Position numbers and translations under genes: made by a program. Positions 25,203 to 36,977 of a DNA stretch of 64,000 nucleotides are shown here, piece after piece. The notes under the pieces were generated by a model. That model worked only from the letters and a program-made list of their open reading frames with translations. It did not search any database and had not been told where the DNA came from. Each line of letters begins with the position of its first letter. Within the stretch, counting starts at the first letter, position 1. This stretch comes from Lepidodermella squamata. Lineage: Eukaryota > Gastrotricha. The stretch spans positions 4,216,001 through 4,280,000 of the forward strand of contig JBLDXI010000024.1 in NCBI GenBank assembly GCA_047495785.1, in the 5' to 3' direction.

Positions 25203-28200
25203 TCAGAAGTAACCGACCTGCAAGAACGAATAAAGGAAAACCGCCAGTGTTGTTATGGCGAGCAATGAGTAAACAGCGAAATCAATATAGCGACACAGCT
25301 TCTTCTTCGATTTCTGCTGACTCAGCCACAGCATAGCCAGGCTCTGCGTTGTCAACGCCAATGAAATTCCCTCCAAGCAGAACATCATATCGCTGATTAA
25401 AACGCGTTGATTGGATCGCGGAATTTTACCAGCAATAGGCCCGATCGATGCTGTGTAAGCAAGCAGCAAGTAAACATTGAAGCATGCCCGATCGCTGTTA
25501 TCCGGCGGCAGCAGAACCGTACTGAGCGCCAGGAGAACCAACACGAAACAGGGCCCGAGCAAATTGAACAGAAAATAGTCAGGCTTACGGCGCAGCTCAA
25601 TCGAAAATATGACTCGGCTCGATGCCAGTTCACTTTTGAGATTCGGCTTTGTAGTCTCAACTTTGTACCCAATCGGACGAACTCGCCACTCTTCTAACGT
25701 GCTAGCTGAATCGCCATCCATCGTGATAAGGTTAGCCTTAGTCACGCGGACAAGATTTACCGGTTGTTCAATTGTAAATACCAGGCTACAGACTTGCGTA
25801 TCAAACGGGAATTTCGACAAATCAAAGTCGCAATTAGCTTCAAACAGGCCGTATTGCCGCCAATAGAAATAAATCGGCCAATAAGTTGCGTTGTTCCACG
25901 TTTGGTTCAAATAAATATCCATGTAGCTTCCGATTGATGACAAAGTCATTCCTGAATCGTTTTCCATAACGATTGCAGGATGCCAGATTGAGTTGAGGTC
26001 GACCACTCGAACACGATTGGACACGTAAGATTCGTTGAATTGACATCTTACAACCATCCATTTTGTGTAAAGCTGGCCGGTGATAGCGAAGGACTTCGCG
26101 GCCTCTTGAACCTTTGCAAGTCGATCGAGAGAAAAGGCCATTCTGAGAGGCAGCATGGCTCGTAAAGGGCTTCTGTTCGAGGACGATAGGTCAGGGCACC
26201 ACAAGGTCAAGTCTTCCACAGTCAAATCAGTTATGGGTTTAGGCGGCGGAGGCACGGGGAAATCTGCAGCTTCAGCAGCTTCTTCCAGGATCTCGTAGTT
26301 TATCGTGGGGCTTACCGTTGATACCATTGCAGGTCGCGTTGTTGCTGTACTAACTAAAGATGTGGATGTCTCATGAGGAAAGGAGGTACTTTGGGATCCA
26401 GTAACAGGCTGTGATGATGCCGCACTACTAAAAGGAGAAGTTGACACCTCATTTGCAACAAAGGTATTAGTCCCTTCAGGAATCGTAATCCTAGTACTTT
26501 CCGGATACATCTTTCTAACTGTAGTGGAAATGATCGGATTTGCTGTTGTACTTTCTTGTGTTGTAGTCGGTGAGGTCGTAGGTGATGTATTGACGCTGAT
26601 GATTGGGTTCGTAGTTGTGTCTGGAGAGCTAGTACTAATAGAAGTCGTTATCGCAGTAGTTGTGGTGGGTGGTAATGATATTCCCGTCACTGCTATACTG
26701 GCAACTTCGGCCTTGCTATCAGACCAATCGTTCATATGCCCGGACACGACCGCAACTGTGTGGCTTCCCTGCTTTAAAAAATCGGCAAACATAGCATTGT
26801 TTGCATATCGAACACACTGGATTTTCGGGGCTGATGGATCTTGATTTCTTATCAGGGAAACATTAAGATAGCCATTTAGGCTTGTTATTGAGTAGGTGAC
26901 GTCTTCCAATCCAGATTGTGGAAAGTCGCACGATCCAATGGTGAAACCGGCATCAGGTTGTAGGTAGTGTAACGAGGTTACAGACGGCCCGGAGTCGTTG
27001 AAAAGGTGTACGTTAATAGACGGACGGTAGGGATAGAACCTTATTTGAAAACCTGCTTTGAAAACTCCGTCAGTAGTTCTAAGCCCATAATTATTTTCGT
27101 TAGCGCAATCACCTGAATTCGGTTTTAAATCTTGAAAGTAACCGATGTTTTATGAATAAGTTGTTACCTGTTGTCTTAGCTATGCTGTCGTTATGAACAA
27201 TGAAGATCGCATAGCCATCATTATTGGGATGCTCTGTATTATTTCTTGTAATCCTTATTTCAATGTGGATGTTTCCATCGGGTTGTAGTGCAAACGGTTT
27301 CGCTGCAAGAAGTGTGGCCCGTTTCGATACACCTGGCTCGGGGAAATCAGTTAGCATGCCGCCGTTTGTTTTTGCGTCGCATGCAACATCCCACGTTCCA
27401 AATCCTATCAATAAAACGAAAACGGCAGATTATTCTGGCTGGTCATCACGGAAAAAGATTAACTCACTCAATCCGAGTAAATAGCTGTAGTAAAACTGAT
27501 CGAAGAACAGTTTAGGCTGATAACTAGCGAATTTTGGAAAATCGATGAAAAATGCCTCCAATCCCCGACTTTTCACTAACAACAATTCCTCTTGATTGAG
27601 AGCTACAGGGTACAACGATAGCCATGATGCAAACGTTGGTTGGGTTAGCGTATAATGGGCACGGCGCCCTCCTAGCATAAAAGAACCCGGCGAGGTATCT
27701 GCCGTCACGCCATAGATTGTCCGATTCACATAATCCTGGTCACAAAACAAGCCGTAGCTACTCGTTTGATTGTTGTATGATACCGCGACAAAGCGCCAAC
27801 CCTCGCTGAATTTACACGGTCCGCTAATCGGGGTGGGTGGTTGAACGCCTTGCTTGCCTATATATGCGTAAATCCTGTCCTTGACAAAGCCGATTCCGTA
27901 CTCGTGATTCGCCAATAAATGAAGCCCGAAGGATTCTTCAGTAACGAATTCAATTATGGGTACATAAGCTGCTTGATCGAATTTGAAAAACAGAGAAGTA
28001 AGCTGCTTGATCGAATTTGAAAAACAGAGAAAATGTCCACGATTGACCGCCCAAAGATAAAGCTGGGTGGGTGAAAGAAGTCTCGTCCTTGGTGCCAGTA
28101 CCGATTTTTAGATAAGAGAAGCTCGTTTCTGAATCGCTGAGGATCTCATAAACACCTGCTGCATTGGAACCGTTTATTCCTCGGCCGCTAAGATCGGATA

Positions 28201-28306
28201 ATCTAGTTTCTAATCTTAAGGGCCAAAATGCAATAGGCGCAGGCAGTTGTAGTATGCCTTGAACCACAGCTAGTCTGAACAAGAAACAGGTATAGATCAT
28301 CAGCAT
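25203..28306 (-). CDS. LamG/lectin-like ectodomain fused to a Cys-loop ligand-gated ion channel
   Basis: Start ATG at 28306 with leader MLMIYTCFLFRLAVVQG. Exons 28306-27468, 27404-27168 and 27112-25203. Exon 1 encodes a LamG-type concanavalin fold (IAFWPLRLETRLSDLSGRG, WTFSLFFKF, GWRFVAVSYNN, GSFMLGGRRA). Exon 2 and the start of exon 3 encode a second beta-rich lectin-like segment (DGYAIFIVHND). A Thr/Ser-rich linker follows (26700-26330), then a Cys-loop channel: the ligand-binding domain with CDFDLSKFPFDTQVC (13 residues between the Cys) and four TMs, TM1 beginning FNLLGPCFVLVLLALSTVLLPP and the last ending at the stop at 25203. A 34-bp direct repeat at 27966-28031 shifts the frame inside LamG, so as read the product is interrupted. 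The Cys-loop part is intact. Ligand class and ion selectivity cannot be assigned. Confidence 0.8.
27966..28031. repeat. 34-bp tandem duplication breaking the LamG frame
   Basis: AAGCTGCTTGATCGAATTTG and the 14 bases after it occur at 27966-27999 and again from 28000. With one copy the LamG reading frame runs on without interruption; two copies shift it and lead to a stop. No splice pair that would remove one copy is evident. It could be a real mutation, a polymorphism or an assembly artefact. Confidence 0.8.
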
Positions 28307-30241
28307 TTTTCGATGATGAAATGGAATAAACTGGACAAAAGAATGCAGCTCTCAGCGTGAAATCTAATATTTTTCCCCAACGCAATATTTCAGCTGCTTG
28401 AAACATACTATCAAACATTTTGTTCATGCAGATTTCTAATTTCCGTACAGACAATTTTTTTTTATTAAAAATACATTGGCCTCTGACGTTGTTGTTGTCG
28501 CAAGGATCGCCATTCGAACAAAGGATTCGAAAAAATACCTCAGTGTTGCCATTGTTTACTAAAGCACAGAAAATCTCATCGAAATAGTGAAAATAAACGC
28601 GAGGGCATCTTACGGTAAATCTTTTTATTTTTTAATTCAAGATATCAGACACAAATATTGAAGGATTTTCCTCGCTATGATCTATAAAAAGTCGATTCAG
28701 CTCGAATCCTGTTGAATCCAGTGGAACTCTCACATTTCCAGCAAACTTAGCCCTAATGACATGCCTTATTTCAACTAGAGCTTTGGATTTGATTTGATTT
28801 GATTTAAGGCTTAAATCACGGACCTCCTTCAATCAATCAAAATCTTTCAACCAGGACTAAATCAATCAAATCAAATCATCGTCACCCATAAATCACAATA
28901 AATCGCGAAACATCGGGATTTTTAGGAAGCTGGGGGCTTCGAAATTCAAGAAATGAATAAAATAACGCGAATTTGAAGTAACTGTCCCTCTCCATAGCAA
29001 AATTTCATCAAAAAGGAGGAGAGATCTTGGTTTCGCGGTGTCAAGTTTTTCGATTGCATCACCTTGGCTAAATCAAAATCAATCAAATCAAAATGCTTCC
29101 CCGCGTAAATCAATCAAATCAGTGAAAATGGGGTCTAAATCAAATCAAATCAAATCAAATCCAAAGCACTGATTTCAACGCAACAACAGGCTGCGCAACA
29201 TCCGCATCATCTCGAATACAAGGTCTTTCGTTTCTGCCCCTCAGCCCTTTTACCGATGATGATCAGAACAAAGTATTTATCTAAGACATATTTATTAGAC
29301 ACCACTATCACAAATAAAAAACGAATTATAATTTCACGGCGATAAGTAATAGGTATTTAGCAGTCAAAATTTCTCACATTTCATTCAATTTGAGTTCATG
29401 TTCATCTTCTTGCTCAGTATTCTCAGAGTATTTACGATCCAGCAATGCCAGCTTGCTGTCCCACTCTTTTTGCTGTTCAGCATTTTCAATTTTGCATGGC
29501 AGGCCCAAGATGTAGGCAGTGTGCTGCGGTGAAATCACGCCGTCGATGATCCACTGCACTAGGTCAAGCTTCTTCGTGAAAGAAACATTCAACTGGCATT
29601 GATAGGCCCGCCCAGGCGCCAAATTGAAGTTCTTTTGCTTCGCCGTGAGTTCGAGGTCGAAAACAGGGTCTTCGTCACGCCACCGCTTGAAGTGCTTGCG
29701 AGCCAGCAGCTGGTGCCGCCCGATAAAGTCGAACTGGTACCGGAACCAGCGGTACTCGCTGATTTTCAACTCGCTCACACCCTCGAGTGTCGTCATGAAA
29801 TTCAGCTCCGATTTGAAGTCGCGAAACATGTCGTGCGTCATCTCCTGGATGACGAACGGCGAAGGATCCTGCCTCGCTTGAATCATGATTGTCCGCCATT
29901 CCAACGGGTGTGTCACATTAAGCGAGGTCCTTTTACGCGCCTGCTCGATCAAACTGTGACAATTGTCAACCGACATTTGCGTGTGGCCAGCCACCTTAAA
30001 TATAATGTCTTAATTCAGTTCAGTTAATCCTGGCTAAAAACCTACGAGGAACATGTGGTCAACGATGCGCAATTTCTTAAACTTGGGGCCGTATTTCGCC
30101 CGCCGCTGCTTGTTCGCCTCTCGCATGGCCCAGAAAATGGCGTTCGGCACGATTTTATTCTTGCCCTGGCCGCACGTGCTGTCCGAGAATATGCTAACTT
30201 CCTCGACGGAGTCTGCCAGATGGTTGAGGATGAAATCAGAT
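28059..30241. repeat. 2183-bp tandem duplication, left unit
   Basis: Matches 30242-32424 base for base except for rare differences (for example CTTACGG at about 28610 against CTTTCGG 2183 bp further on). Contains the 5' half of the LamG exon, a spacer with a small inverted-repeat element, and the last exon plus part of the preceding exon of the transposon-type gene. Confidence 0.9.
28783..29165. mobile_element. Small inverted-repeat element, left copy (GCTTTGGATTTGATTTGATT ends)
   Basis: GCTTTGGATTTGATTTGATT at the left end and its complement near 29160 bound about 385 bp rich in AATCAAATC repeats. No ORF of note. No clear target duplication was found, so the call of a MITE is tentative. It is duplicated with the 2183-bp unit. 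Confidence 0.5.
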
Positions 30242-30489
30242 AAAGCTGGGTGGGTGAAAGAAGTCTCGTCCTTGGTGCCAGTACCGATTTTTAGATAAGA
30301 GAAGCTCGTTTCTGAATCGCTGAGGATCTCATAAACACCTGCTGCATTGGAACCGTTTATTCCTCGGCCGCTAAGATCGGATAATCTAGTTTCTAATCTT
30401 AAGGGCCAAAATGCAATAGGCGCAGGCAGTTGTAGTATGCCTTGAACCACAGCTAGTCTGAACAAGAAACAGGTATAGATCATCAGCAT
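29374..30489 (-). CDS. In-frame chimeric gene: LamG signal exon joined to transposon-type exons
   Basis: The tandem-duplication junction near 30241 joins the first 80 or so codons of the LamG/Cys-loop gene (ATG 30489, signal peptide, FTHPAL end) in frame to the transposon-type exon beginning SDFILNHLADSVEE. Exon 1 is 30489-30046 and ends at CTC|GTAGGT. The intron has the same splice sites as the parent gene. Exon 2 is 29994-29374 and ends at a stop. The predicted product is about 354 residues with a secretory leader and half a LamG domain followed by the GHTQMSVDNCH segment. It would use the LamG gene's upstream sequence only if that was duplicated too; only the DNA to its right is available here. 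Expression is unknown. Confidence 0.65.
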
Positions 30490-32424
30490 TTTTCGATGAT
30501 GAAATGGAATAAACTGGACAAAAGAATGCAGCTCTCAGCGTGAAATCTAATATTTTTCCCCAACGCAATATTTCAGCTGCTTGAAACATACTATCAAACA
30601 TTTTGTTCATGCAGATTTCTAATTTCCGTACAGACAATTTTTTTTTATTAAAAATACATTGGCCTCTGACGTTGTTGTTGTCGCAAGGATCGCCATTCGA
30701 ACAAAGGATTCGAAAAAATACCTCAGTGTTGCCATTGTTTACTAAAGCACAGAAAATCTCATCGAAATAGTGAAAATAAACGCGAGGGCATCTTTCGGTA
30801 AATCTTTTTATTTTTTAATTCAAGATATCAGACACAAATATTGAAGGATTTTCCTCGCTATGATCTATAAAAAGTCGATTCAGCTCGAATCCTGTTGAAT
30901 CCAGTGGAACTCTCACATTTCCAGCAAACTTAGCCCTAATGACATGCCTTATTTCAACTAGAGCTTTGGATTTGATTTGATTTGATTTAAGGCTTAAATC
31001 ACGGACCTCCTTCAATCAATCAAAATCTTTCAACCAGGACTAAATCAATCAAATCAAATCATCGTCACCCATAAATCACAATAAATCGCGAAACATCGGG
31101 ATTTTTAGGAAGCTGGGGGCTTCGAAATTCAAGAAATGAATAAAATAACGCGAATTTGAAGTAACTGTCCCTCTCCATAGCAAAATTTCATCAAAAAGGA
31201 GGAGAGATCTTGGTTTCGCGGTGTCAAGTTTTTCGATTGCATCACCTTGGCTAAATCAAAATCAATCAAATCAAAATGCTTCCCCGCGTAAATCAATCAA
31301 ATCAGTGAAAATGGGGTCTAAATCAAATCAAATCAAATCAAATCCAAAGCACTGATTTCAACGCAACAACAGGCTGCGCAACATCCGCATCATCTCGAAT
31401 ACAAGGTCTTTCGTTTCTGCCCCTCAGCCCTTTTACCGATGATGATCAGAACAAAGTATTTATCTAAGACATATTTATTAGACACCACTATCACAAATAA
31501 AAAACGAATTATAATTTCACGGCGATAAGTAATAGGTATTTAGCAGTCAAAATTTCTCACATTTCATTCAATTTGAGTTCATGTTCATCTTCTTGCTCAG
31601 TATTCTCAGAGTATTTACGATCCAGCAATGCCAGCTTGCTGTCCCACTCTTTTTGCTGTTCAGCATTTTCAATTTTGCATGGCAGGCCCAAGATGTAGGC
31701 AGTGTGCTGCGGTGAAATCACGCCGTCGATGATCCACTGCACTAGGTCAAGCTTCTTCGTGAAAGAAACATTCAACTGGCATTGATAGGCCCGCCCAGGC
31801 GCCAAATTGAAGTTCTTTTGCTTCGCCGTGAGTTCGAGGTCGAAAACAGGGTCTTCGTCACGCCACCGCTTGAAGTGCTTGCGAGCCAGCAGCTGGTGCC
31901 GCCCGATAAAGTCGAACTGGTACCGGAACCAGCGGTACTCGCTGATTTTCAACTCGCTCACACCCTCGAGTGTCGTCATGAAATTCAGCTCCGATTTGAA
32001 GTCGCGAAACATGTCGTGCGTCATCTCCTGGATGACGAACGGCGAAGGATCCTGCCTCGCTTGAATCATGATTGTCCGCCATTCCAACGGGTGTGTCACA
32101 TTAAGCGAGGTCCTTTTACGCGCCTGCTCGATCAAACTGTGACAATTGTCAACCGACATTTGCGTGTGGCCAGCCACCTTAAATATAATGTCTTAATTCA
32201 GTTCAGTTAATCCTGGCTAAAAACCTACGAGGAACATGTGGTCAACGATGCGCAATTTCTTAAACTTGGGGCCGTATTTCGCCCGCCGCTGCTTGTTCGC
32301 CTCTCGCATGGCCCAGAAAATGGCGTTCGGCACGATTTTATTCTTGCCCTGGCCGCACGTGCTGTCCGAGAATATGCTAACTTCCTCGACGGAGTCTGCC
32401 AGATGGTTGAGGATGAAATCAGCC
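30242..32424. repeat. 2183-bp tandem duplication, right unit
   Basis: Second copy of 28059-30241. The left-hand junction, near 30241, joins the reverse of a LamG exon to a transposon-type exon. The right-hand end runs on into the intact transposon-type gene. The offset is constant at 2183 bp for all landmarks (28306/30489, 28632/30815, 29374/31557). Confidence 0.9.
30966..31348. mobile_element. Small inverted-repeat element, right copy
   Basis: Same element as at 28783-29165, carried by the second unit of the 2183-bp tandem duplication. Same TTTGATTTGATTT-type termini in inverted orientation. Confidence 0.5.
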
Positions 32425-34142
32425 AAGCACGTGCTGATCTCCGTGCTACCCTGGCCGCCTAGGAAACAGATCTTTAATAGCCTTCGTTTTTCATGTTTCA
32501 TGGACTAACCTTCATATTCCTCGTACGTGTAGCAAACGCATTTCTTCGTAACTGTGTCCAGCACAGTGAAGTTATGGGTGACTAGTTTTTCACGCCGATA
32601 AGCGAAATTGCAACACGGCACCTGAAATAATGAAAGTCATCTAAATTCATTCGGTTTTCAATGAAATCTGCTTACCTGTAACTGCTTCTGCATATCGAAT
32701 TCGAGAACGGCATATTTTGGCCCATCAGGTGAGTTCTGGAGAGATTCGTTGGCGACCTCCTTACGGTGAGCTCGCTCGAGACGGCTTTCATCCTTATCTT
32801 CGACGTGTGAACCGTATGATTCCCGCACCTTCTCCTTCTCTTGCGAATTCATGAAATTCCATCTCATGCAAACCTTGCAACTACATAAGCAGTTAGAGAT
32901 GTAAACAGGGTTCATAGTTGTTGGAATCAAAATTATACCGGTCGTTTCGTGGCTGTTTGAAAGAAACGTCGCGAAACAGCAGTTTGAACTTGCTTGCGAA
33001 CGTTCGCATCGAGCAGCGCGTCACTTTGAGGCTGTCCGGACTTCGCTTGATGTGGTCGACCCAGTCGCGGTAAAGCGACGACACTGTCATGTTTGGGTTC
33101 ACGTAAAGTCGCTTCGACCACTGGCGGCGGAAATGGCTCGCACTCCTACAATGATCACATAATCGAATGAGCTTGGCAATTCAAAATGAAAAATCCTAGA
33201 CTAGCGTTTCCAAAACCGTGTCCTATAGGATACTCGTGTACTACGCCAACTTTCAGGTTGAAGGGTGAAGTCGGTTCGAAAACATCAACATTTAACCAGA
33301 AATTATTTTTAGAAGTTTTCAAAATTTGAGTTTTGGTAGCCCGAGCTGCTATAGTAACAAATACATTGCCAATCAATTTTTCCAAAAATAGCTAAAATAT
33401 TGGCTTCTTTACGGCGTACTCATTCGAAGCCCGGATCTAGGACCGGAGGTCATATTTCTCAGGTATAAATGTAGCCTAAAACTCACGCTTTGAGGCGCGG
33501 TTCGACAAAGCGCTTGATTGACTGAATGGTTACGGCACTGCATATGTTGGAGCCGACGGCACTCGCTCGCCGCCGGTCTGGTTCAACCTCCATGCCGTTG
33601 TTTTTGATCTTCTTCTCGAGGTTGTAGCACAGGAACTTCTTGCCGATGTCTAGCGCCTTCATGAAAAAGGGCTTGCACACGCGGATTGTAGCGAGCGAGG
33701 CGCCGCGTTTCGGCACGTGCTCCTCCAACGCGTACAACGCAGGCAGTGTGTAAGTAACGATGCTGCGTTTGGGCCGCGGCTCGCGAGACACATAGCGGGC
33801 TAGAAACAGCCGCTGGTCGTGCAGCTTGCCGGATTTGCGGAAGTCGCGCTCCAGCTGCGTGATGCGCTCGTCGCTGAATTTGTCGTGGCAGCGCTTTGAG
33901 CAGCATTTGAGCAAGCGGACGCCCTTGCGAGCCCGAACGAGCTTAGCCTTGCGCTGAACGTAGATCTCGCCAGTCGTGCGGTTGCGGTACGTGATTTTGT
34001 TCTGGAAGAACTCGACGCCAGTGTGGCGCGCGAATTTCTCCTTCTCGGCGCGCAGTTTCGACGGCGAGATGGCCGCAGCGCCCGGGTTCGCTACGCCCAC
34101 CAGTCCGTCCGTACCCACGACGAAGTGCACCTGGGTAGACAT
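31557..34142 (-). CDS. Six-exon transposon-type gene (SDxxCGQxKN / GHTQM family)
   Basis: ATG at 34142. Exons 34142-33487, 33145-32939, 32880-32676, 32621-32510, 32458-32229, 32177-31557, all joining in frame. Features: a Cys cluster (LLKCCSKRCHDKF), a Cys-rich middle (CSCKVCMRW), IFSDSTCGQGKNK near the end of exon 5, and VAGHTQMSVDNCHSLIEQA at the start of exon 6. This order, with an SDNCGGQN-like and a GHTxMxxDxxH-like motif, is one I recognise from a repeated protein family in invertebrate genomes that looks transposon-derived. I cannot name the superfamily or show catalytic residues. The reading frame is intact and more GC-rich than its neighbours. Its last exons were copied by the 2183-bp duplication. 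Confidence 0.68.
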
Positions 34143-34448
34143 GCTGCTCAACTACAACCGCACCCAATGCTGCTGCTGCTGCGATTGAATTAATTTTCTA
34201 TGAAACGAAAAACTTGTTATGGAATAGGAAAACATGGGTGAATTTCGCGGAGGCATTTCATAACTATGTAACTTAATTCGTGTAAAAAAAGAGTTTTGAA
34301 TATGTGTAGTAAGTATCAGTCACATCGAAACGTTCAAACATGGGGTCCTGCATTGCAAGATGAAGCGATATGTACAATTCAGCGCAATGTACAATGTGAA
34401 AATTAAGAAATTGATATGACTATCAAACTAGCGAAAATATCAATATAC
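34143..34448. other. Spacer upstream of the transposon-type gene
   Basis: AT-rich, no coding potential seen. Would contain the promoter of the gene starting at 34142. A CTG/CAG run (CTGCTGCTGCTGC) lies just upstream of the start. Confidence 0.4.
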
Positions 34449-34643
34449 TGTAATATCCGGCACGGTACGGATACCACACGGGTTCGATATAGAGAGTAAA
34501 TAACAGTCAGGCAGAAATGATCCAAAACTCCTCATTTTATTGTTATTGTGTTTCAGTATTTATACTGCGGCACGCAGGCCGCTTATTGGTTGGTATGCGG
34601 ACCAATCGCGCTCGACTTGCGTGTCGCGCGTCCGCATAGCACA
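34449..34643 (-). repeat. 3' LTR of the retroelement (left end)
   Basis: 195 bp, identical to 42087-42281. A short purine tract (GGGGAA on the minus strand) lies directly upstream at 34644 onward and can serve as the polypurine tract. ATAC precedes it at 34445-34448. Confidence 0.92.
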
Positions 34644-34795
34644 TTCCCCAGGTGAAATAGTGCTTTACTCCTGGAAAGCGGGAAAAGCGAAAGGAGTGTA
34701 ACGGCAAGAGAAAAATTCGAAAATGATATTGTGAGAGAATTTACAATAAATACGATCACTGGTAAATATATATACAAACTTCGTGATTTTGATTT

Positions 34796-36897
34796 TCAAT
34801 AGTAGAAGCGCTTTTTGCGCGGCTGTGGTTTTGGTTCCGCTTCATTGGCTTTGTCGAGCGGAATGGCCGTTGACGGTGTTTCGTATCCTGGCGGTTGTGG
34901 GGCGGTTGGGACTTGAAGTGTCGGCATTATTGTCTGGATTTGGAGCGGATTTGGAGGGCGATTTCTATTGCAGATGAGGTAAATGATTGCGACGGTGTTC
35001 AGTGTCAGTATGAGAGAATTCGCTCCGGTTGGGAGAATCGATAGCAGCGCTGAGTGGGTGTCGTTGGAGGAGCCGATTTGTCCAACGTAGATACTCATCA
35101 GCTGCGTGAAGAGACCTAATTGGGCCGAGCTGGCGCTGATATTTTCGACGAGCCGCAGTGTTGTAGCATCATTCCGGTTGAACTCGTCACGCATGGTTGA
35201 ATCCTTAAGGCTGGCGACGATTTTATCGATATTTTTGCTGTGTTGGGTCGGGTAGTCGCTGGTATTGGGGTCAAGTAGCTTTAATCGACCCGACTCGGTG
35301 ACCGTTAGTATCTCTTGGCGCAGATCCTCGTCGCATTCAAAGGCCGATGGGTGTAATTCGAGGTCGCCAATTTTAATGATGTGGTTGCAAGAGAGGTGGA
35401 AAATGTGGCCACTTGTTTTCTGGCGGTGCCATTAACGCGCCAGAGTGAGACAGTCGCCGGTTTTTGAAGGAGGAACGAGCTGTGGTTGAGTCGCACAACA
35501 TCGCTGGCTTGTTCGCACCAGTTGAGCTCGGCTTTCGAGCTGATAACGGGGTCGAGAGCTAAGGCGTGCTCGGAATCAGCGACGAGGCCGGTCTGTTGTA
35601 GCCAGTCTGGTGTCGTGGAAATATCGCAGAATTCAAGTGGGCAGACGATTTTGTGGGGTGAAATTGTGGTACAGGCGTCGAGACAGCTGGTAGGAAATAA
35701 GCGGACGGGCTGGTCTGAGCATTGGATGGCGGACATGCCGATGTAGACAGATCGCGGGGCCGTTAAACAGCTGCGGTTGCCAAGCAAGCTGATCGGGGAC
35801 AACGCGATGATGTTGCAGACCGAGTTTCTTATTATCGGAAGTTTCGCTCGAATTGTAACGTCGATGACATCGGGTTGATCGGCGCCGGTGATGGACATCC
35901 AGGCCGAGACAAACAATGGGACACCCTGGGTTAGTAATTTGACCGTTTCGTTGTGCCTGGGTGAGATTTGTAGCTGGCGGATGATTTTAGTCGCCATGGC
36001 CTCGGTCATTTCATAGGTACCGAACGAGCCATCGTTTATGCCTACTCGGATGCGTTCGACATGCGCGAACTGGTCACGCATCGCTGCCTGCTTTGTGAAG
36101 TGAAAAGCAGTCAGTTTATTGAAGTTGTGCCACTTCTGCCGATCGCTGGTGTATTCGCTGGTCAAATTTATGAGCACATCTTCCACGGCTTGCAGACGTT
36201 GTCCTAGCCGGTGGGTTTGTTTCGCCAGCAGCATTGTGGCGTTGCCAATTTGTCTGATTTGAGTGTCATCCTCTTTTAAAGCAGCCGTCGCTGCGTAGAG
36301 GGCTTTCTTCGTATTTTCGTCAGTGGTTGAGCAACCGTTGTGTGAGAATAGTTCGTTGATGCCACGTAGAACTATCGAGGAGCAGATCCAGTCTAAGTCA
36401 CGCCTGGCGCGGTATCGTTTCCCAGTCACTGTCGACGAGGCGGTCAGCTTCGCGGTCGACGGCTGGCACTGAGTGGCCCACTGCGACAAACAGTCGAACT
36501 CTGAGAATCCGAACGGCGGTATCGGCGTACACCATTTTCCGAGATAGGCGGCACATGATTTCAATTTGTCCCAAGGCGACGGAGCGAGCGATGTCCCAGT
36601 TTCCTCCCAAAAATCGAGTACGTGTTGAACTTCTTCCGGATAAAATTGGCGAATAAATTTCGGCTTCTGAAACTCAACTTGCATATTCAAGGCGGTTAAA
36701 ATCACGTCGTCGAACATGTAGACCAGCTGTTTCTTAGTGCCTTTGAGCAATGCTTGCGGGAAAATCACGTGGTCAGAAGTGAAAGCGTCCGTGTTAAGTT
36801 CGATTTGCCGTTTTGAACGAGTAGAGGTGGCTGAAGAAATTAGCGAAGCGGCGAGTGTGGCTACGGCAAGCCACAGGCGAAGGCCAGTAAGCGACAT
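34796..36897 (-). pseudogene. env: Retroelement env-like glycoprotein, frameshifted
   Basis: Starts at the ATG at 36897 with a leader peptide. It has basic cleavage-like sites (one near the N-terminus and one near 36415), several Cys pairs, N-glycosylation sequons and a heptad-like helical stretch. The frame shifts near 35400. The downstream part, to the stop at 34796, carries one membrane-spanning segment (near 35000) and a Pro-rich tail with a terminal basic patch. Which class of envelope it belongs to cannot be settled by eye. Its presence marks the element as errantivirus-like. Confidence 0.72.
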
Positions 36898-36977
36898 CGA
36901 AATTCGTTAATGAGTAAATATCAAGAAATATTTACAGATCGGATAAATGGTTGATTAAATTTTCGCTCAAATAAAAT

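Noticed and set aside
29599-30027. 142-codon plus-strand ORF (also at 31782-32210)
   Set aside because: Exactly antisense to the last exon of the transposon-type gene, duplicated with it, and without motifs.
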